DNA of 64,000 nucleotides from Liolophura sinensis (taxonomy: Eukaryota > Mollusca > Polyplacophora > Chitonida > Chitonidae): positions 14,315,386-14,379,385 of the forward strand of contig NC_088306.1 of NCBI RefSeq assembly GCF_032854445.1. Direction: 5' to 3'. The translations under genes were made by a program, and so were the position numbers. This document shows, piece by piece, positions 46,901 to 58,035 of the stretch (position 1 is its first letter; every line of letters starts with the position of its first letter). The notes beneath the pieces were generated by a model. The model had not been told where the DNA came from and ran no database searches. It worked only from the letters and a program-made list of their open reading frames with translations.

Positions 46901-47995
46901 CATACAAGTAGCGCCAAACGCCGGGATCTGTGCAGTAGTAGGTGGTATTGGAGGTGAGGTGGGACGCGTACAGGGATAAGGCAAAAGTTGCCCGTCGGGA
47001 CCGCATTCAAAGCCACACCCTCTGCCGTCAGAAATCTGCTGACCTGGCTGGTAAGTCACGCCGTTGTATAAGCATCCTGGGGATAAGGTGGTGGTAGATT
47101 TAGTTGTACAGGGCCAACGCAGCAGTTCCCCATTTTTAGAACACTCGAACCCACAGCCCATTCCGTCAGGGATTTGCTGACCTGGCTGGTAAGTCACGCC
47201 GTTGTATAAGCATCCTGGGGATAAGGTGGTTGTAGGTGTAGTTGTACAGGGCCAACGCAGCAGTTCCCCATTCTTAGAACACTCGAACCCACAGCCCATT
47301 CCGTCGGGGATTTGCTCACCTGGCTGGTAAGTCACGCCGTTGTATAAGCATCCTGGGGATAAGGTGGTGGTAGATGTAGTTGTACAGGGCCAACGCAGCA
47401 GTTCCCCATTCTTAGAACACTCGAACCCACAGCCCATTCCATCGGGGATTTGCTCACCTGGCTGGTAGGTGACACCGTTGTAAAGGCATGTGCGTCTAAG
47501 GGTGGTTGGAGGTGAAGTGGTCGAAGGTAGAGGGCGCGTTCCCTCACCGGCTTGCTCGATTCTCACTAATTTCTTCCCGGTGGAAGTTGTTGGAGGGAAT
47601 GTAGGCGGCACTTCCTCTGCGCAATCGTAGTTATTCCACGAAACCAAATGCCCGTTAAGATCGCAGAACTTCCCGTAACACCAGGTTCCAGCTCGACTTT
47701 CGGAAATGTCGTCGCCCGGCTGGTAGACTTTTCCGTTCACCACACAACTCACTGGCTGAGAATTTGATGATACCCCGCAGTTAAAGTCGTCCCACCTAAC
47801 GATCAGACTTTTGGGAGAACAAGTCGTTCCATAGCACCAATCCCCTACTCTGCTACGAAAGATCTCCTGTCCTGGGCGGTAGAGTTTTCCGTTCTGTGTA
47901 CATCCCAGGGGCGCTGGGGTGTTCTGGGTCCACACCAGACCAACAAGAGCAGAAATCATCCCTGATGCGAAGAGGAGAAGGAATCTTGATGCCAT
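43987..47995 (-). CDS. Secreted, probably GPI-anchored, cysteine-rich VWC-like repeat protein (two coding exons)
   Basis: Exon 1 is 47995-44961 and exon 2 is 44119-43987, giving about 1055 residues. Seen: the ATG has a purine at -3 and G at +4; residues 1-23 form a signal peptide (MASRFLLLFASG...). Eighteen four-Cys modules follow. Type I (consensus WCYG...C...W[DE][DN]F.CG) starts at residues 32, 84, 512, 621, 726, 831 and 893. Type II (C.YNG..Y.PG...CG..C...G) starts at 170, 216, 262, 308, 364, 414, 463, 572, 677, 782 and 950. Linkers are Thr/Pro-rich, mucin-like, with NGT and NTT sequons. Exon 1 ends CAAG|GTAGGT; exon 2 follows a TTTTCTTATTACAG acceptor, joins in phase and adds about 43 residues ending in an uncharged hydrophobic stretch (FSPIIATSFL...VVLIFL) right before TAG. 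Known: such a tail with no cytosolic residues is typical of GPI signals, and the cysteine spacing resembles the N-terminal half of VWC domains. Inferred: an extracellular matrix, shell-organic or mucosal surface protein; I do not recognise a named orthologue. Without splicing, exon 1 would stop after residue 1012. Confidence 0.85.
44358..44485 (+). mobile_element. SINE A fragment within the intron
   Basis: Body and 3' end only (ATGGTCGTG, GGTTTCCTCCCACCATAATGC, AAGTGAAATATTCTTGAG); the tRNA head is missing and the A-rich tail is eroded. It lies opposite in orientation to the next copy, 95 bp away. Confidence 0.8.
44580..44685 (-). mobile_element. SINE A fragment within the intron, opposite orientation
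   Basis: Starts with the TTTATTTATTTATTTG complement of the tail, then GAATATTTCACTTATACGAC. About 30 bp around the CCAGCATTATGG segment is deleted. Pairs as an inverted repeat with the copy at 44358-44485. Confidence 0.8.
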
Positions 47996-48052
47996 CTCGT
48001 AAGGAAATGTTGAATCAAATCGTCAATGGTTTACCGTGTTTTATGGACGATG

Positions 48053-48424
48053 CTGAAAATAGAAAATATGTTCAATTAAATAGCGGCCTCTCTTTTTCTT
48101 AACAGTTTAAGGAATAAAATCTATGTACTCTGTTCCTTGAATCATTCGTTAGACTTGGAGCGTCAATGGTTTTTCTTTCGCTTCGTGTATAAATGTTTTA
48201 TTGGAATCCACTGTCAATAGGATAAATCAGGTGTCAGTAGATAAGCTGTACACTACAGAGTCGTCATAAAGTAGGGGAACACGTGGGCCTTGGTTGAGGA
48301 ACTCTCGCACACTGTTGAACAGCTGGATTGTCGGATGTTCCTTTTGTGCGCGGCTTCTAGTACCGTAATACAGGCTGATTCTTGCAGCTTACAAGTCGTG
48401 AAGATAAACACTGCAGGGACTCAC
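48053..48424 (-). other. Possible 5' leader intron of the cysteine-rich gene
   Basis: Reading the minus strand, a strong donor CCG|GTGAGT lies at 48425/48424. A good acceptor (pyrimidine tract TTTTCTATTTTCAG) ends at 48053, 57 bp before the start codon. This would leave a short untranslated segment 48052-47996 next to the ATG. Both sites are read by eye only. The alternative is a transcript starting close to the ATG, as a weaker CATAAAA motif lies about 40 bp upstream of it. Confidence 0.35.
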
Positions 48425-48695
48425 CGGATACACACGTGCGCGCACTTAGTTTCCAATGTCCTGCTTCCTGACTTCGCTTTATTGTATGTGGATTTCGCTG
48501 CAGAGGGCTCTGTCAGTGCTTCGTAATTATTCCCAGAGCTCAAGTAAATCTGAAGGATAAAGACACTGAATAAAAAACTGGTGGAGCTTTGATTTAACAT
48601 ACCAGAAGTTAAGGCACACGTGATGTTACAGTCAGACCGCGTGAATGAAGGTTTTTTCCTGTCAGGGGGTTTACTGATGTTCATTGTCGATGCCG

Positions 48696-48702
48696 TTTTA
48701 TA
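48696..48702 (-). promoter_or_regulatory. Candidate TATA box of the cysteine-rich gene
   Basis: The minus strand reads CTATAAAACGG here. Transcription would start near 48670, giving an untranslated first exon that ends at the GTGAGT donor at 48424. No initiator or other element was tested. Confidence 0.3.
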
Positions 48703-48874
48703 GATATGTAGAAAAGAGCCGCATCACTGGCACACCATGTCAAAGACACCAGACAGATGCTCTGTCCAGACAGGTTAAACACATTACCACATTACCCTTC
48801 TTACAATGAGTACTATTCAGGCTATCCTACAAACATTGCCCACTGTAACTAAATTTAATTAAAGGGTATTTATC

Positions 48875-48990
48875 TCTGCTTAAGCCGCGGTGCTTCAGGA
48901 CGTGTAATTTATTATTATTTAACTTAGAATAGAATTACTCTAAATGCTGTGTTATTATCCCATTTACTATACAAACACATTAAAACAATG
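48875..48990 (+). repeat. Family B, two fragments joined
   Basis: Inverted TCTGCTTAAGCCGCGGTGCT (48875-48923), then forward AGAATTACTCTAAATGCTGT to ACACATTAAAACAATGC (48928-48990). The latter matches the outer end seen at 16487. Confidence 0.7.
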
Positions 48991-49050
48991 CAAAATGCAA
49001 AAAAGGACCAGGCCTTGAGATGGTTAATCCACATCCATTTCCATGCATCT

Positions 49051-49289
49051 GTGACCGAGGGAGCACGCCGGCACGGCGCAATAACCCAGAAGTCTCTCAC
49101 CAATGCGGTAGCGATGAGCTCATGTCCAGTTCACTGGCTTCCTCTCCAGCCATACAGCAGCCTGCGCATGGTCGTGGGTTTCCCCCGGACTCTGCCCGGT
49201 ATCCCCTCCACCGTAATGCTTGCCGCCGTCGTATAAATGAAATATCCTTGAGTACGGCGTAAAACACCAATCAAATAAATATAAATAAA
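49051..49289 (+). mobile_element. SINE A with target-site duplication
   Basis: Flanked by TTCCATGCATCT at 49039-49050 and 49290-49301. The head is shortened (A box lost) and the body has lost the CGTGGGAAGGTCTGC segment. Confidence 0.95.
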
Positions 49290-49301
49290 TTCCATGCATC
49301 T

Positions 49302-50289
49302 CTTCAGAGGATTCCTCTTTTCACATAGCACCAGTTCAAATCACAGATGTGTGCAGTGGAATAAAGTGAACCGTCGATGTCATCATGCCCCAAACTATGC
49401 AAGCTAAAATTTCACTGGACAAACAGTGGATGGGCTAGGAATATGTGTTAGTGGAGAGTTAGTAAGCAACAAGTCCTGGGATAGGGAGTAGCTGCTTAAT
49501 TTGGCTAGAGTAAGATTGAAGTACATATTTACGTGGTTGGCAGTAATATGATGTCTCATCACACATCAAACCTAGTAATTAAGCCTTACACAGCCATTGT
49601 GACATATGTGTATGGAAAAATGCCCCGGTGCCTATCTGTGGAATTACCTGGAGGGAGGGGGTAATTTGTATTGGATATACAAGTTCCAGTGCCTGATATT
49701 GGTTTATCCGTGTATTTCACTATATCAGCATACTTACTTTAAGTGTTCTTCCAATAAAGATACTTCACTGTTTCTTAATTTCCCTATGTCCTCATAATGT
49801 TATTGTTACGTAGCTGCATTGTTCCCCATTAACCTAACACTTTTTGTGCTCTGGGACAACACCGTACACAAAAGCTGACCTTTGCTCTACTGGATTGAGG
49901 AAAACAACCGTTACTTTTTAAAACACGAAAGATTTCGGCGAATAACACAGGAGAGCTCATTACTATCTTTGCACACATGCGTTACCTGTATCACACGGCT
50001 ATAAATAAATATACTCTGAACTTTTTTCTCATTTTTAACATTTTAATTTGCGGTTGACTTAGAACAGCGAGTAATTTTAGTCTCAACGTGAGTAATTTAA
50101 ACGTTGCAAAAAACGCACTGTTTTAATATTAGAAACTAGATGTATAGCTTTTGCCCTTTATCACTAAAGATGGGGTTAATTATCTTCAAAAAGCTGCAAT
50201 CTCAACATACATCGGATTTTCACATCCGTATTAATGATGCACATCTTGTATTTATGTAAGGGGAAAATACCATTGTGTACGCGCTTGTC
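49302..50289. other. Unannotated intergenic stretch
   Basis: No supported feature. Confidence 0.45.
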
Positions 50290-50700
50290 TTATCACGTGT
50301 GGGGTAGGGGTGGGGTGGGGAATCGGACCTCTTTAAGTCAGAACACAGAGCCATCAATACAGCGGTACAGGGAAGAGTCTGGGGCACTGCTAAATAAATG
50401 TCCCAAATGTACATCTGTGTCTGGTATAGGGCTCACCGACACCACACGGCGCTGTGACCGAGGATAATGGGAAGAAGATGGCCGTAAGTGAGGGCACCGG
50501 AAGACAGGAGGCTGTCCGCCATGATGGATGGGGACGACTGCGGGAACTAGGGTAACAGGAATCATGTGTAGCCGGCACCCTGCCCCATTATCAGCCCCGG
50601 GGGAGCACAGACCATGCTGCTGTCAACCTGTGCCCGCCAAACAGGAGCAGTCTGGAGCTTATCACCAAAGCAGGGCATCTGTTAGCAGACAGCATCCTTG
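50290..50700. other. GC-rich island of unknown role
   Basis: Clearly richer in G and C than the flanks, from a GGGGTAGGGGTGGGG run to CAGACAGCATCCTTGC. The ORFs on both strands are short and unrecognised. It could be a regulatory island or a non-coding exon. Confidence 0.3.
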
Positions 50701-51124
50701 CAATATATGAGAGTGTGAATATATACATTTATGCATACGAGGTTTGATAAAAAAAAATCCCAGAACTGCACGTGAAGCTCAAAATTTATCTTAGTCAAAG
50801 GCGAAATTAGATATTAAAATCATGTAAGTAGCAGTAAACCAACTGAATGCAGACCCCATTGAAATACTTTAGTTGTGTCAAATTTCATTGTGAATTTTAA
50901 AATTTGGTATTCTAAGCCAATTAGAAAAAAAAATGAAGCGGACTAAAGAGCATCTATGCTGTGCAATTCCTGAAAACTGACGTTAAGGTGTGCCTTTAAA
51001 TGTCAAAAAGAAGTTGGGAACGAGGTGCAGTTGCTGAAGGGGACTTTTTGTTTTTTTGAGAAAGGGGAGAGAGGGGCGCAATTTCATTTTAGGCTAAACC
51101 TTTTGTAAAAATACTTAATATGTG

Positions 51125-51211
51125 CTAGTCTGGCCCGTGCGCTCCGGTCTCCTCACAAAACTGACCGCCATCATATTAGGCGTTAAACAGCTATGAAATA
51201 AATAAATATAT
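51125..51211 (+). mobile_element. SINE 3' relic
   Basis: CTCCGGTCTCCTCACAAAAC, CCGCCATCATATTAGGCGTT and GAAATAAATAAATA: a Meta-type end with the GTGAAATATTCTTGAG segment deleted. Confidence 0.5.
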
Positions 51212-51426
51212 TGCCATCAAATCTACTCGATGCTGTACAACTTTTGCTTATAACAGATCAATCACTACTAAATCGATGATAGTGGGAATAGAGGGTAGGG
51301 TGGGGCTGAGGATGCCGGGGCGGAGGTAGTACTAACGTAGTCTTACAACCCTTGAACAGACAAATATTGTAATACTAGAACATCATTTGAAAGAAGCATT
51401 CAAGTATGGTGCACAATACAATAGGC

Positions 51427-51510
51427 TACAGCATGAAACGTGAATTCAGAGCAGCGACCACAGCGTTACAGTTGCAAATGGCCTCACGTAATACCCTGTC
51501 AAGGTAAAGC
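51427..51510 (+). repeat. Family B fragment
   Basis: TTCAGAGCAGCGACCACAGC then GCAAATGGCCTCACGTAA. Confidence 0.7.
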
Positions 51511-52269
51511 GGAAGTAAAATTATTGAATAAATAATTCATACTTTAAATCTTACGTAATCACGTAGCCACGCTCACTTCCCAATGAAAGTAACCAGGGCC
51601 ACTTTTCGAAACTGTTCATATACACAATGGTTAGATATAGCTTCATAAATATAACAATAGTTCTAAAACATAGTTAGGTATATCAGTGAACTGATATACA
51701 TGTTATGGCCGATTGTAAATCAGAGTCTACCGGTTTACTTTAGGCTTGCAATCAGGCTCGCCCCCAGGTCGACTTCGTGGTATCAGGTCACACTGCAGAT
51801 GACAATCGGGACATTGTTCACACCGAAGGCGTGACTGTGCAAACATGCTCTACTTCAACACCGTCATTTCCTAATTAATAAATATAATAATTAACGTGGT
51901 TTAAATCAACGCATGGCTATTACTGAAAATTAACATCATATGGGCTTTAATTACTAGCCACCCAAATAACAATTTCCAGTCTAACAATAGATTATGTAAG
52001 ACACGCGCCTTGATGTCATTATGTTATGTCAAGTTCAGTGTCACTTTCTATATTAATATCGAGTTAAATAGACCGCACATTTGTTGTTCAAGTGTCTGAT
52101 TGGAATTTCCGTAATTGGACAGTTCTTCCGGCGGACAAACGTATTTAAACCCGGATGATTCATAACGGGAAATACAAATGTGTGTGCACGTGACGCTGGA
52201 AACTCACAACGGCCTTGTTCCATACGTGCTTAAATTCCTCATGGTCGGGAAAGTTAGATTTCAACAGCT

Positions 52270-52530
52270 GTATTTAAAATTAAATGTTAAACTGCCAGCC
52301 TTGTCTATAAGTGTTGAAATTGTACAATATCTTAAATGCTGTAAAGAGTGTCTGCCAACATTTTAAACTCCTACACGCGGCGTAATTACTGTTTCCAGGT
52401 TGAAACATAATGTTACAATACAGAACACCACATTTAAAAGTGTTAATGTTACATTAGTAATGTTAGATAAAATCATTTTCGTGCCAATTAGTAAATTTGT
52501 AACACTCTGGAAAGTGCTAACCAACATTAT
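52270..52530 (+). repeat. Dispersed repeat, copy 1 of 2
   Basis: GCGGCGTAATTACTG, AAACATAATGTTACAATAC, ACACCACATTTAAAAGTG, AGTAATGTTAGAT and TTTGTAACACTC align with 53420-53560. The overlapping ORFs are probably incidental. Confidence 0.5.
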
Positions 52531-53419
52531 AAATACTTATTTATTGCAAATGTGTTGGATCTGTCATTATCAAAATTATGTACAACATTTAATTTTCAAT
52601 TAGGTACATAATCACTACCGGTACGTAAAGAAATCAACCAATAGATTGTGGGAATTATGTGGAACAAGTCTAAAGCAACCAGATTAGTGGATGTCATTTT
52701 GAAATTGGGACCTAGTTCAAAAAAATTGTCAGCACTATCGTTTGTGTTTAAACCCCAAAAATGATAACACTATTAAATCAAAAAATTGCCTTTTGTTATA
52801 AGCTACCTACGCCCCACACAGACAGACATGCCCTACGACTTTGCTCAACCATTCCCTGTCATCTAACGGCCAAGTAAATACGTACATGAATCCAGGCCCG
52901 CCCAAGGATATTTCACTTACATCACAGGCATTTCTATGCAGCTGGGTGACATAGCAATAACAGGCAATACAGAAGTGGACTCAAACAAGCGATCTCATTA
53001 TACCAAGGATGAAGGCGTTAAAGTGTTATATACCGTATCAACATGCATTCTTTGAGAGGTTTTTTTTTTTGCATGATTAATATACTTTAATTGAAATATT
53101 ACAATATTAGACTGTGTGTATTAATTGAACACGTGCATTTAAACATTCTGCAGATACATGTATAAACTATGAATAACACTGCAAGAGAAATAAGACACGC
53201 GCATGTTCTGTAAAGTTATAAAACATGAACTCTCTCCTCCACCCATAAAGTTCAAACATAAGTGAAAGATTAAATGTGCATGCTAATTACTTGAATAAAA
53301 TAATAGTTTTACACAGAGTAGCTATGGGATTTTTTTAATATCACCCCAATACGCTGTAGCAGGCTATTCACTTATTGACTTAACGCTAATGGCATTTTTT
53401 GTCAGTGTGACATACATTA
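52531..53419. other. Unannotated intergenic stretch
   Basis: A possible inverted SINE A scrap (AAGGATATTTCACTTACATC) lies near 52905. Nothing else is supported. Confidence 0.4.
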
Positions 53420-53560
53420 AACGCTACGCCCCGTAATGGCGTTGTAACATAATCTTACAAGACGGAACACAACATCTAAAAGCGTCATTGTGGCATCAAT
53501 AATGTTAGATTACAACAGTTTCTTGTCAATTTGAAGCTCTAAACACTTAAATACATTAAC
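53420..53560 (+). repeat. Dispersed repeat, copy 2 of 2
   Basis: GTAACATAATCTTACAAGAC, ACACAACATCTAAAAGCGTC, AATAATGTTAGATTAC and TCTAAACACTTAAATAC. Confidence 0.5.
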
Positions 53561-55596
53561 ATTGTGTAACATTATTACATCATATAAATATGTATGTTTA
53601 AGCGTACAGTGTTGACTAACCAACGCGGAAATCCATCGTCAGATTGTTTGTTGTGCAATATCATAATGGCCATTACTTATAGCTCTATGGGAATCAAAAA
53701 TCTCTCTTGCACGGATACATCCGCGGGAAAGTGATAACTTGGGGTGGTGACAAGGTTGCTTAATTAAATTCCAGATTATCTGTCTGCCCAAAGGCTGGTC
53801 CTCTTAAGTATCTTAAATATCAAGTGTTTCTGTGGAGGATGACTACGGGGGGATATCTGTCCACCCGCTCTACCCACCCCAGGGAAACGATTACGGAAGA
53901 AGAATGACATAAGACGATATGGCGCATATATCCGTCCATCGATCCACAGCTGCTATATATGAATCAGCCGGTGTATTGCTGTTATGCTTGGAGAGTAGGG
54001 TGACATGACGTTGTGTGCATTATCTTGTTGCCTTCTTAAAGATGGCACAGTAAATGATAAGAAGGAAGTATATACCCGTCAGCCTTATGTTACCTACTAA
54101 TACCCCCCACCCCCGCCCCTCCACCGTCATCCACCTCTCCACCTCCTTCACTTCACCCCCTTCTCAGCCAGCTTCCATCCTACCCTCTGGCTGGCGAAAT
54201 GAGGACTACAGCTGGCGCATCTCAACATATGTTCTTCTGGCATATACACGCGGTATAATATTTAAGGACAAAAACCGCTGTTTATGCCTTCATAGCGAAA
54301 CCTCTACGTTCCTGTCAGATGTGGTCCATCACATATCAGCCCGGGTATCACTTCACTCAAGGAATAACATAGTACGGCCGTTCTTTGAATGTGTTACGAA
54401 ATAATACATATCCACATGCTTTCTTCAAAATATGGGTATATATCAACGAAAAAAGACGACGACATTTTGACCAGACTGTATAGCTTTCCTATCTGTACAG
54501 ATATTGAAAATGAAATGATATGTTCAACGTTAGAGGGTAAACAGCTGCAGTTAGTAACCTTTAATAAATCTTCACCTCCACCACGTAAACTAGTATAATG
54601 GAAGTCTCCACGCGAAATCGTTCACACCTTTTTCATACACAGAGAAGCATTTGATGCTCTAAACGCAAAAACAGCGATACGTTAAAAGTGCACAATATTT
54701 GTGGAAAAAATTTAATTGATAGGCTCTCTCACTCTCTTCATGCCCCAAAACGTTAAAAATAATCACGCCGTAATTGTAGGCTACTATTACGTATCAGAAG
54801 TTTGGAATCGTTCATAGTTATCCTAAAACGTCATAAATCACATAAGTCAAGAGTTCAATTCCACACAGACCTACACTGTTTTTGTGTGTGCGTGTGTTTT
54901 TTCTTCTAATAAAGAGAGTCCTAAGCTCAACTCGCGTCTGTATTATGACCTCAATTTTAGGGAACCAATATTCCTAGTGCATTTAATATTAGCTGTGTTT
55001 TACATGACAAAGTCATAGCCCAAGTGCATATTTCGGCATCATATCAGAGGCGGTCAGGCAGTTGATCTTGATTTGTCGAATTGATGAGATCTCTGTGACT
55101 GACATTTTCTGTGTAACAGACATAATTTGGTAACTGCGACCCAGTGAACCCCAATTCATCTTTTCTCAACGTTATAATCCATGAAGTAATCCAGAAATGA
55201 GTGCAGTGAGTCATCTCCATAAAACGATGTGTACCCAAAACACGAGATGTGCTTTAGATCGCCTAACTTGGTAGTAAGTCGATTACATCGAAGTAATCAT
55301 ACATAATGGACCTTTCCCAACCTCACACTCGAGGACATGCCTCAAAACGAAGTCTTGTAAATAGTTCAACCTAGTACATTGTAAAGTCCCGCACATTGGT
55401 AACCTGTAAGCACATGCACAGAAGGTCAGTTTGTGGCGTCATGACTGTACAACTGCTATCACGGAAAATGGAATGAAAAGTGTTGTAAAGTGGAGTCTAC
55501 CATTACAGAGTGACATTTTGAAATAATGATTCGGCTTTTTTGACACGCATATCAGTTTAGCGGCATTCAAATGTACAGAGAGAGAGTGTAAACAGC
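53561..55596. other. Unannotated stretch with a C-rich tract
   Basis: A cytosine-rich low-complexity tract lies at 54100-54160. The ORF across it (54054-54404) owes its Pro, Ser and Thr content to that tract. No gene is supported. Confidence 0.4.
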
Positions 55597-55670
55597 TTTT
55601 AATTATGTTCGCTCTCTCTCAACATGCACAGGTAGTAAATCTAGAGCAGCGACGACAGCGCATGTAATTT
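55597..55670 (+). repeat. Family B fragment
   Basis: GTAAATCTAGAGCAGCGACG-ACAGCGCATG. Confidence 0.65.
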
Positions 55671-56207
55671 TACACAAATTTTCTCATTTACACCTATATG
55701 TGTAAATAAGCTTTCGCTTGAATATAAATAAAACATCCAATAGAAAAGCCACACCCTCGGTCTGTCGAGAAGACGAGACTTGTAAACACCTATTCATAAG
55801 GGTAAATATGGGTAGGTCAAAACTTTCGTGAAGAATGGCAGGTAGATCATACCCGCCACACTCCACAAAACATACAACATCGCTCTGTCATATGTTTCTA
55901 CACGGATATATTTTCTTTTCGACCTATTTAAAGGAATGTACCTCTGAAATATTGACGGTGTTGCGGTGAATATGTTAGTGGGGTCACGCAGTTAAATGCG
56001 TCTAATTCCGCTTAACTTGGGGCTACGGGCTGTATATATGAACAGTTACAATCAAAGCGCAAATGAGATAAATAACTTATATACTAGCGTGGCACACGAT
56101 TTGAACACTGATTTTACTCATTCACCAAGAACACGCCTGGCGCCTTTCCTGCATCATTGGAAACTGTTTACAGCTTTTCTTTGCGCAATTCCATCCTAAT
56201 TTTGAGG

Positions 56208-56500
56208 TTGAGTATTTCGAGTAACTCTAGCCCAGTGACGCATAATAAATTGCAATTATCATCATCGCATTTTTTAACGTAATTCTGCTTAACCCATGGT
56301 GGTAGATAGATTGTAATTTGCGACTGTTTAAGTATTTACAAGAACAGCTATAATAAAACCTTAACTGAGGTCAATTCACAAGAGGCCGTATTTCACTGGT
56401 TACGTGTAACCATTAGCTAGCTATCACACTGTCGTCGCTGATCTGTTTTCTCTCTCTATACGCCTATAAAGCTATAAAGCTATACGCCTTAATCATATGT
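56208..56500 (-). repeat. Family B repeat, near full length
   Basis: GAGTAACTCTAGCCCAGTGA, TTCTGCTTAACCCATGG, AACAGCTATAATAAAACC, GCCGTATTTCACTGGTTACG and CACACTGTCGTCGCTGATC. A TATAAAGC triplication sits at the 3' end. Confidence 0.88.
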
Positions 56501-57394
56501 CTTAGTTCTTTAGTGATTTCGTTGACAGCTGGTACACAAAAATCTTCTTCGATGCGACGTCATGCAACTTATCGAGAACAGAAAAAAAAGTTTGTGTATA
56601 CGCTTTCGTTACAAGAGCTATTACACAAATTATGCATGTTTTACGTTACTGATCATATTATTTATCAGTGTATCTAAAACACGATAATGTGTAACTTAAA
56701 TGAGAAATATTAAGCCTTATTTGTGATACTTGATTCATACCTCGTTTTGTTTCTTTTTTTTATTGTCGTCAGAAAATATAAGATATTTTGTGATGTAGCC
56801 ACTTCATCACGTCATCTACGAAAGTAAAACTGCGTGCCATGCGTGTACTGTGTAAACTAGCCCGCTGGCTTCAAACAAACAGCGGACACGCCTTTACGGT
56901 TTAAGTTTTTCCGAAACCCCGTTTTTACCCCTAGCACATTATATATGTCAGCATTATCCTGTAGAATAATTACTCTATATAAAAATACATGTTGGAAGAG
57001 CGACTCAGAGCAAGCGTATGCATGATATGTAAATTAGACAAGAGACAGCTCATATTGAATTACTACACATTGATTACAATATATCGTTCGTTGCATTAAA
57101 TCTTACTGCAGGTCCTTATATATAGCACGTACCGCCACACTCCAGCTGCAAGCTGATCAGTTTATGATGTACATGTACATATACAACAATTTCGAGTTTT
57201 CAATCCGCTCAGTGTAACATTCTTCAGCAACAGTTAAGGCACATGGCCTAAGTCACTGTGAAAAGCCCACAGTTCATCTTACAAACAAGGTTATACCCAC
57301 ATCAATATACCCTTAGGGCATCTTCTAATACTCGCTGAATACAATAGAAAATTAACACGTTCCATTCGACCGGGAGTACTTAAAATATACCTCC
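56501..57394. other. Unannotated intergenic stretch
   Basis: No supported feature. Confidence 0.45.
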
Positions 57395-57616
57395 CTAGAC
57401 ATCGACACGTTGTCCAAGGTTGGGCTTAAATTTGTATTGTTTTCCACTCATCATATTCATTGCATTTGTAACCACATTACTCCCTAAGTTGAAGTCGTCT
57501 AAGATTAACGCTATTTGGTAAAAACAATTGATCAGTTCTGTCTTTAATTGGAACAGGTTCTCGTATCTGATCGTGAGCTCTGTCTTGTCAGCGTGACACA
57601 TTGCCAGTGTGTACCG
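57395..57616 (-). CDS. Possible coding exon, unrecognised
   Basis: The minus strand has an acceptor-like tract TCCTCTGTCAG|CGG at 57617, followed by an open frame of 73 codons. It contains MCHADKTELTIRYENLFQ and IALILDDFNLGSNVV and ends GQRVDV before TAG. Composition (many Asn, Gln, Lys, Glu, Asp) is protein-like, unlike most short ORFs here. No domain is recognised. A strong donor at 58041 lies 425 bp upstream, so the two could form one small gene. Confidence 0.3.
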   Translation of the reverse strand, partial: RYTLAMCHADKTELTIRYENLFQLKTELINCFYQIALILDDFNLGSNVVTNAMNMMSGKQYKFKPNLGQRVDV

Positions 57617-58035
57617 CTGACAGAGGACCTTCTCAGACAGAGGACTTTTAACGATAGTTAAGAAATATCATGTACGGCTTTCAGTTCTACCAAATAATGA
57701 GCAGGGATCATAATGAGTTCGTGTAAAATTAGGAAATCTCGATGTAGTGTTCACTACAATAATAAAATACAATAGTACGAAGCACGAAGACTCCGTCAGC
57801 ACACATACACATGACAAAATATATGTAATATATGAAAATATTATTGACACATCATGGAAGACGCATAGCATGGTTAAAAGAGTGTTAAAACTGTCAGAAA
57901 TGGCGCGCAATCCGAAATGAGTGAGTAGAGCCCTTGTTCCAGGGCGTGAGCTAAGAAAACTGATACGGTGTATACACGGGAACGAGCTGCCGAGCATTCC
58001 GCGGACCGTGGGGTATAGTGCTAGGGACTGTCTGT

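Noticed and set aside
46599-47016. Two overlapping minus-strand ORFs of about 135 codons
   Set aside because: Shadow frames of the VWC-like repeats.
48421-48684. 87-codon minus-strand ORF upstream of the main gene
   Set aside because: Its ATG would lie upstream of the start expected from the TATA box, and it crosses the candidate donor; composition is not protein-like.
54054-54404. 116-codon plus-strand ORF rich in Pro, Ser and Thr
   Set aside because: Composition follows a C-rich low-complexity tract; no domain or splice support.
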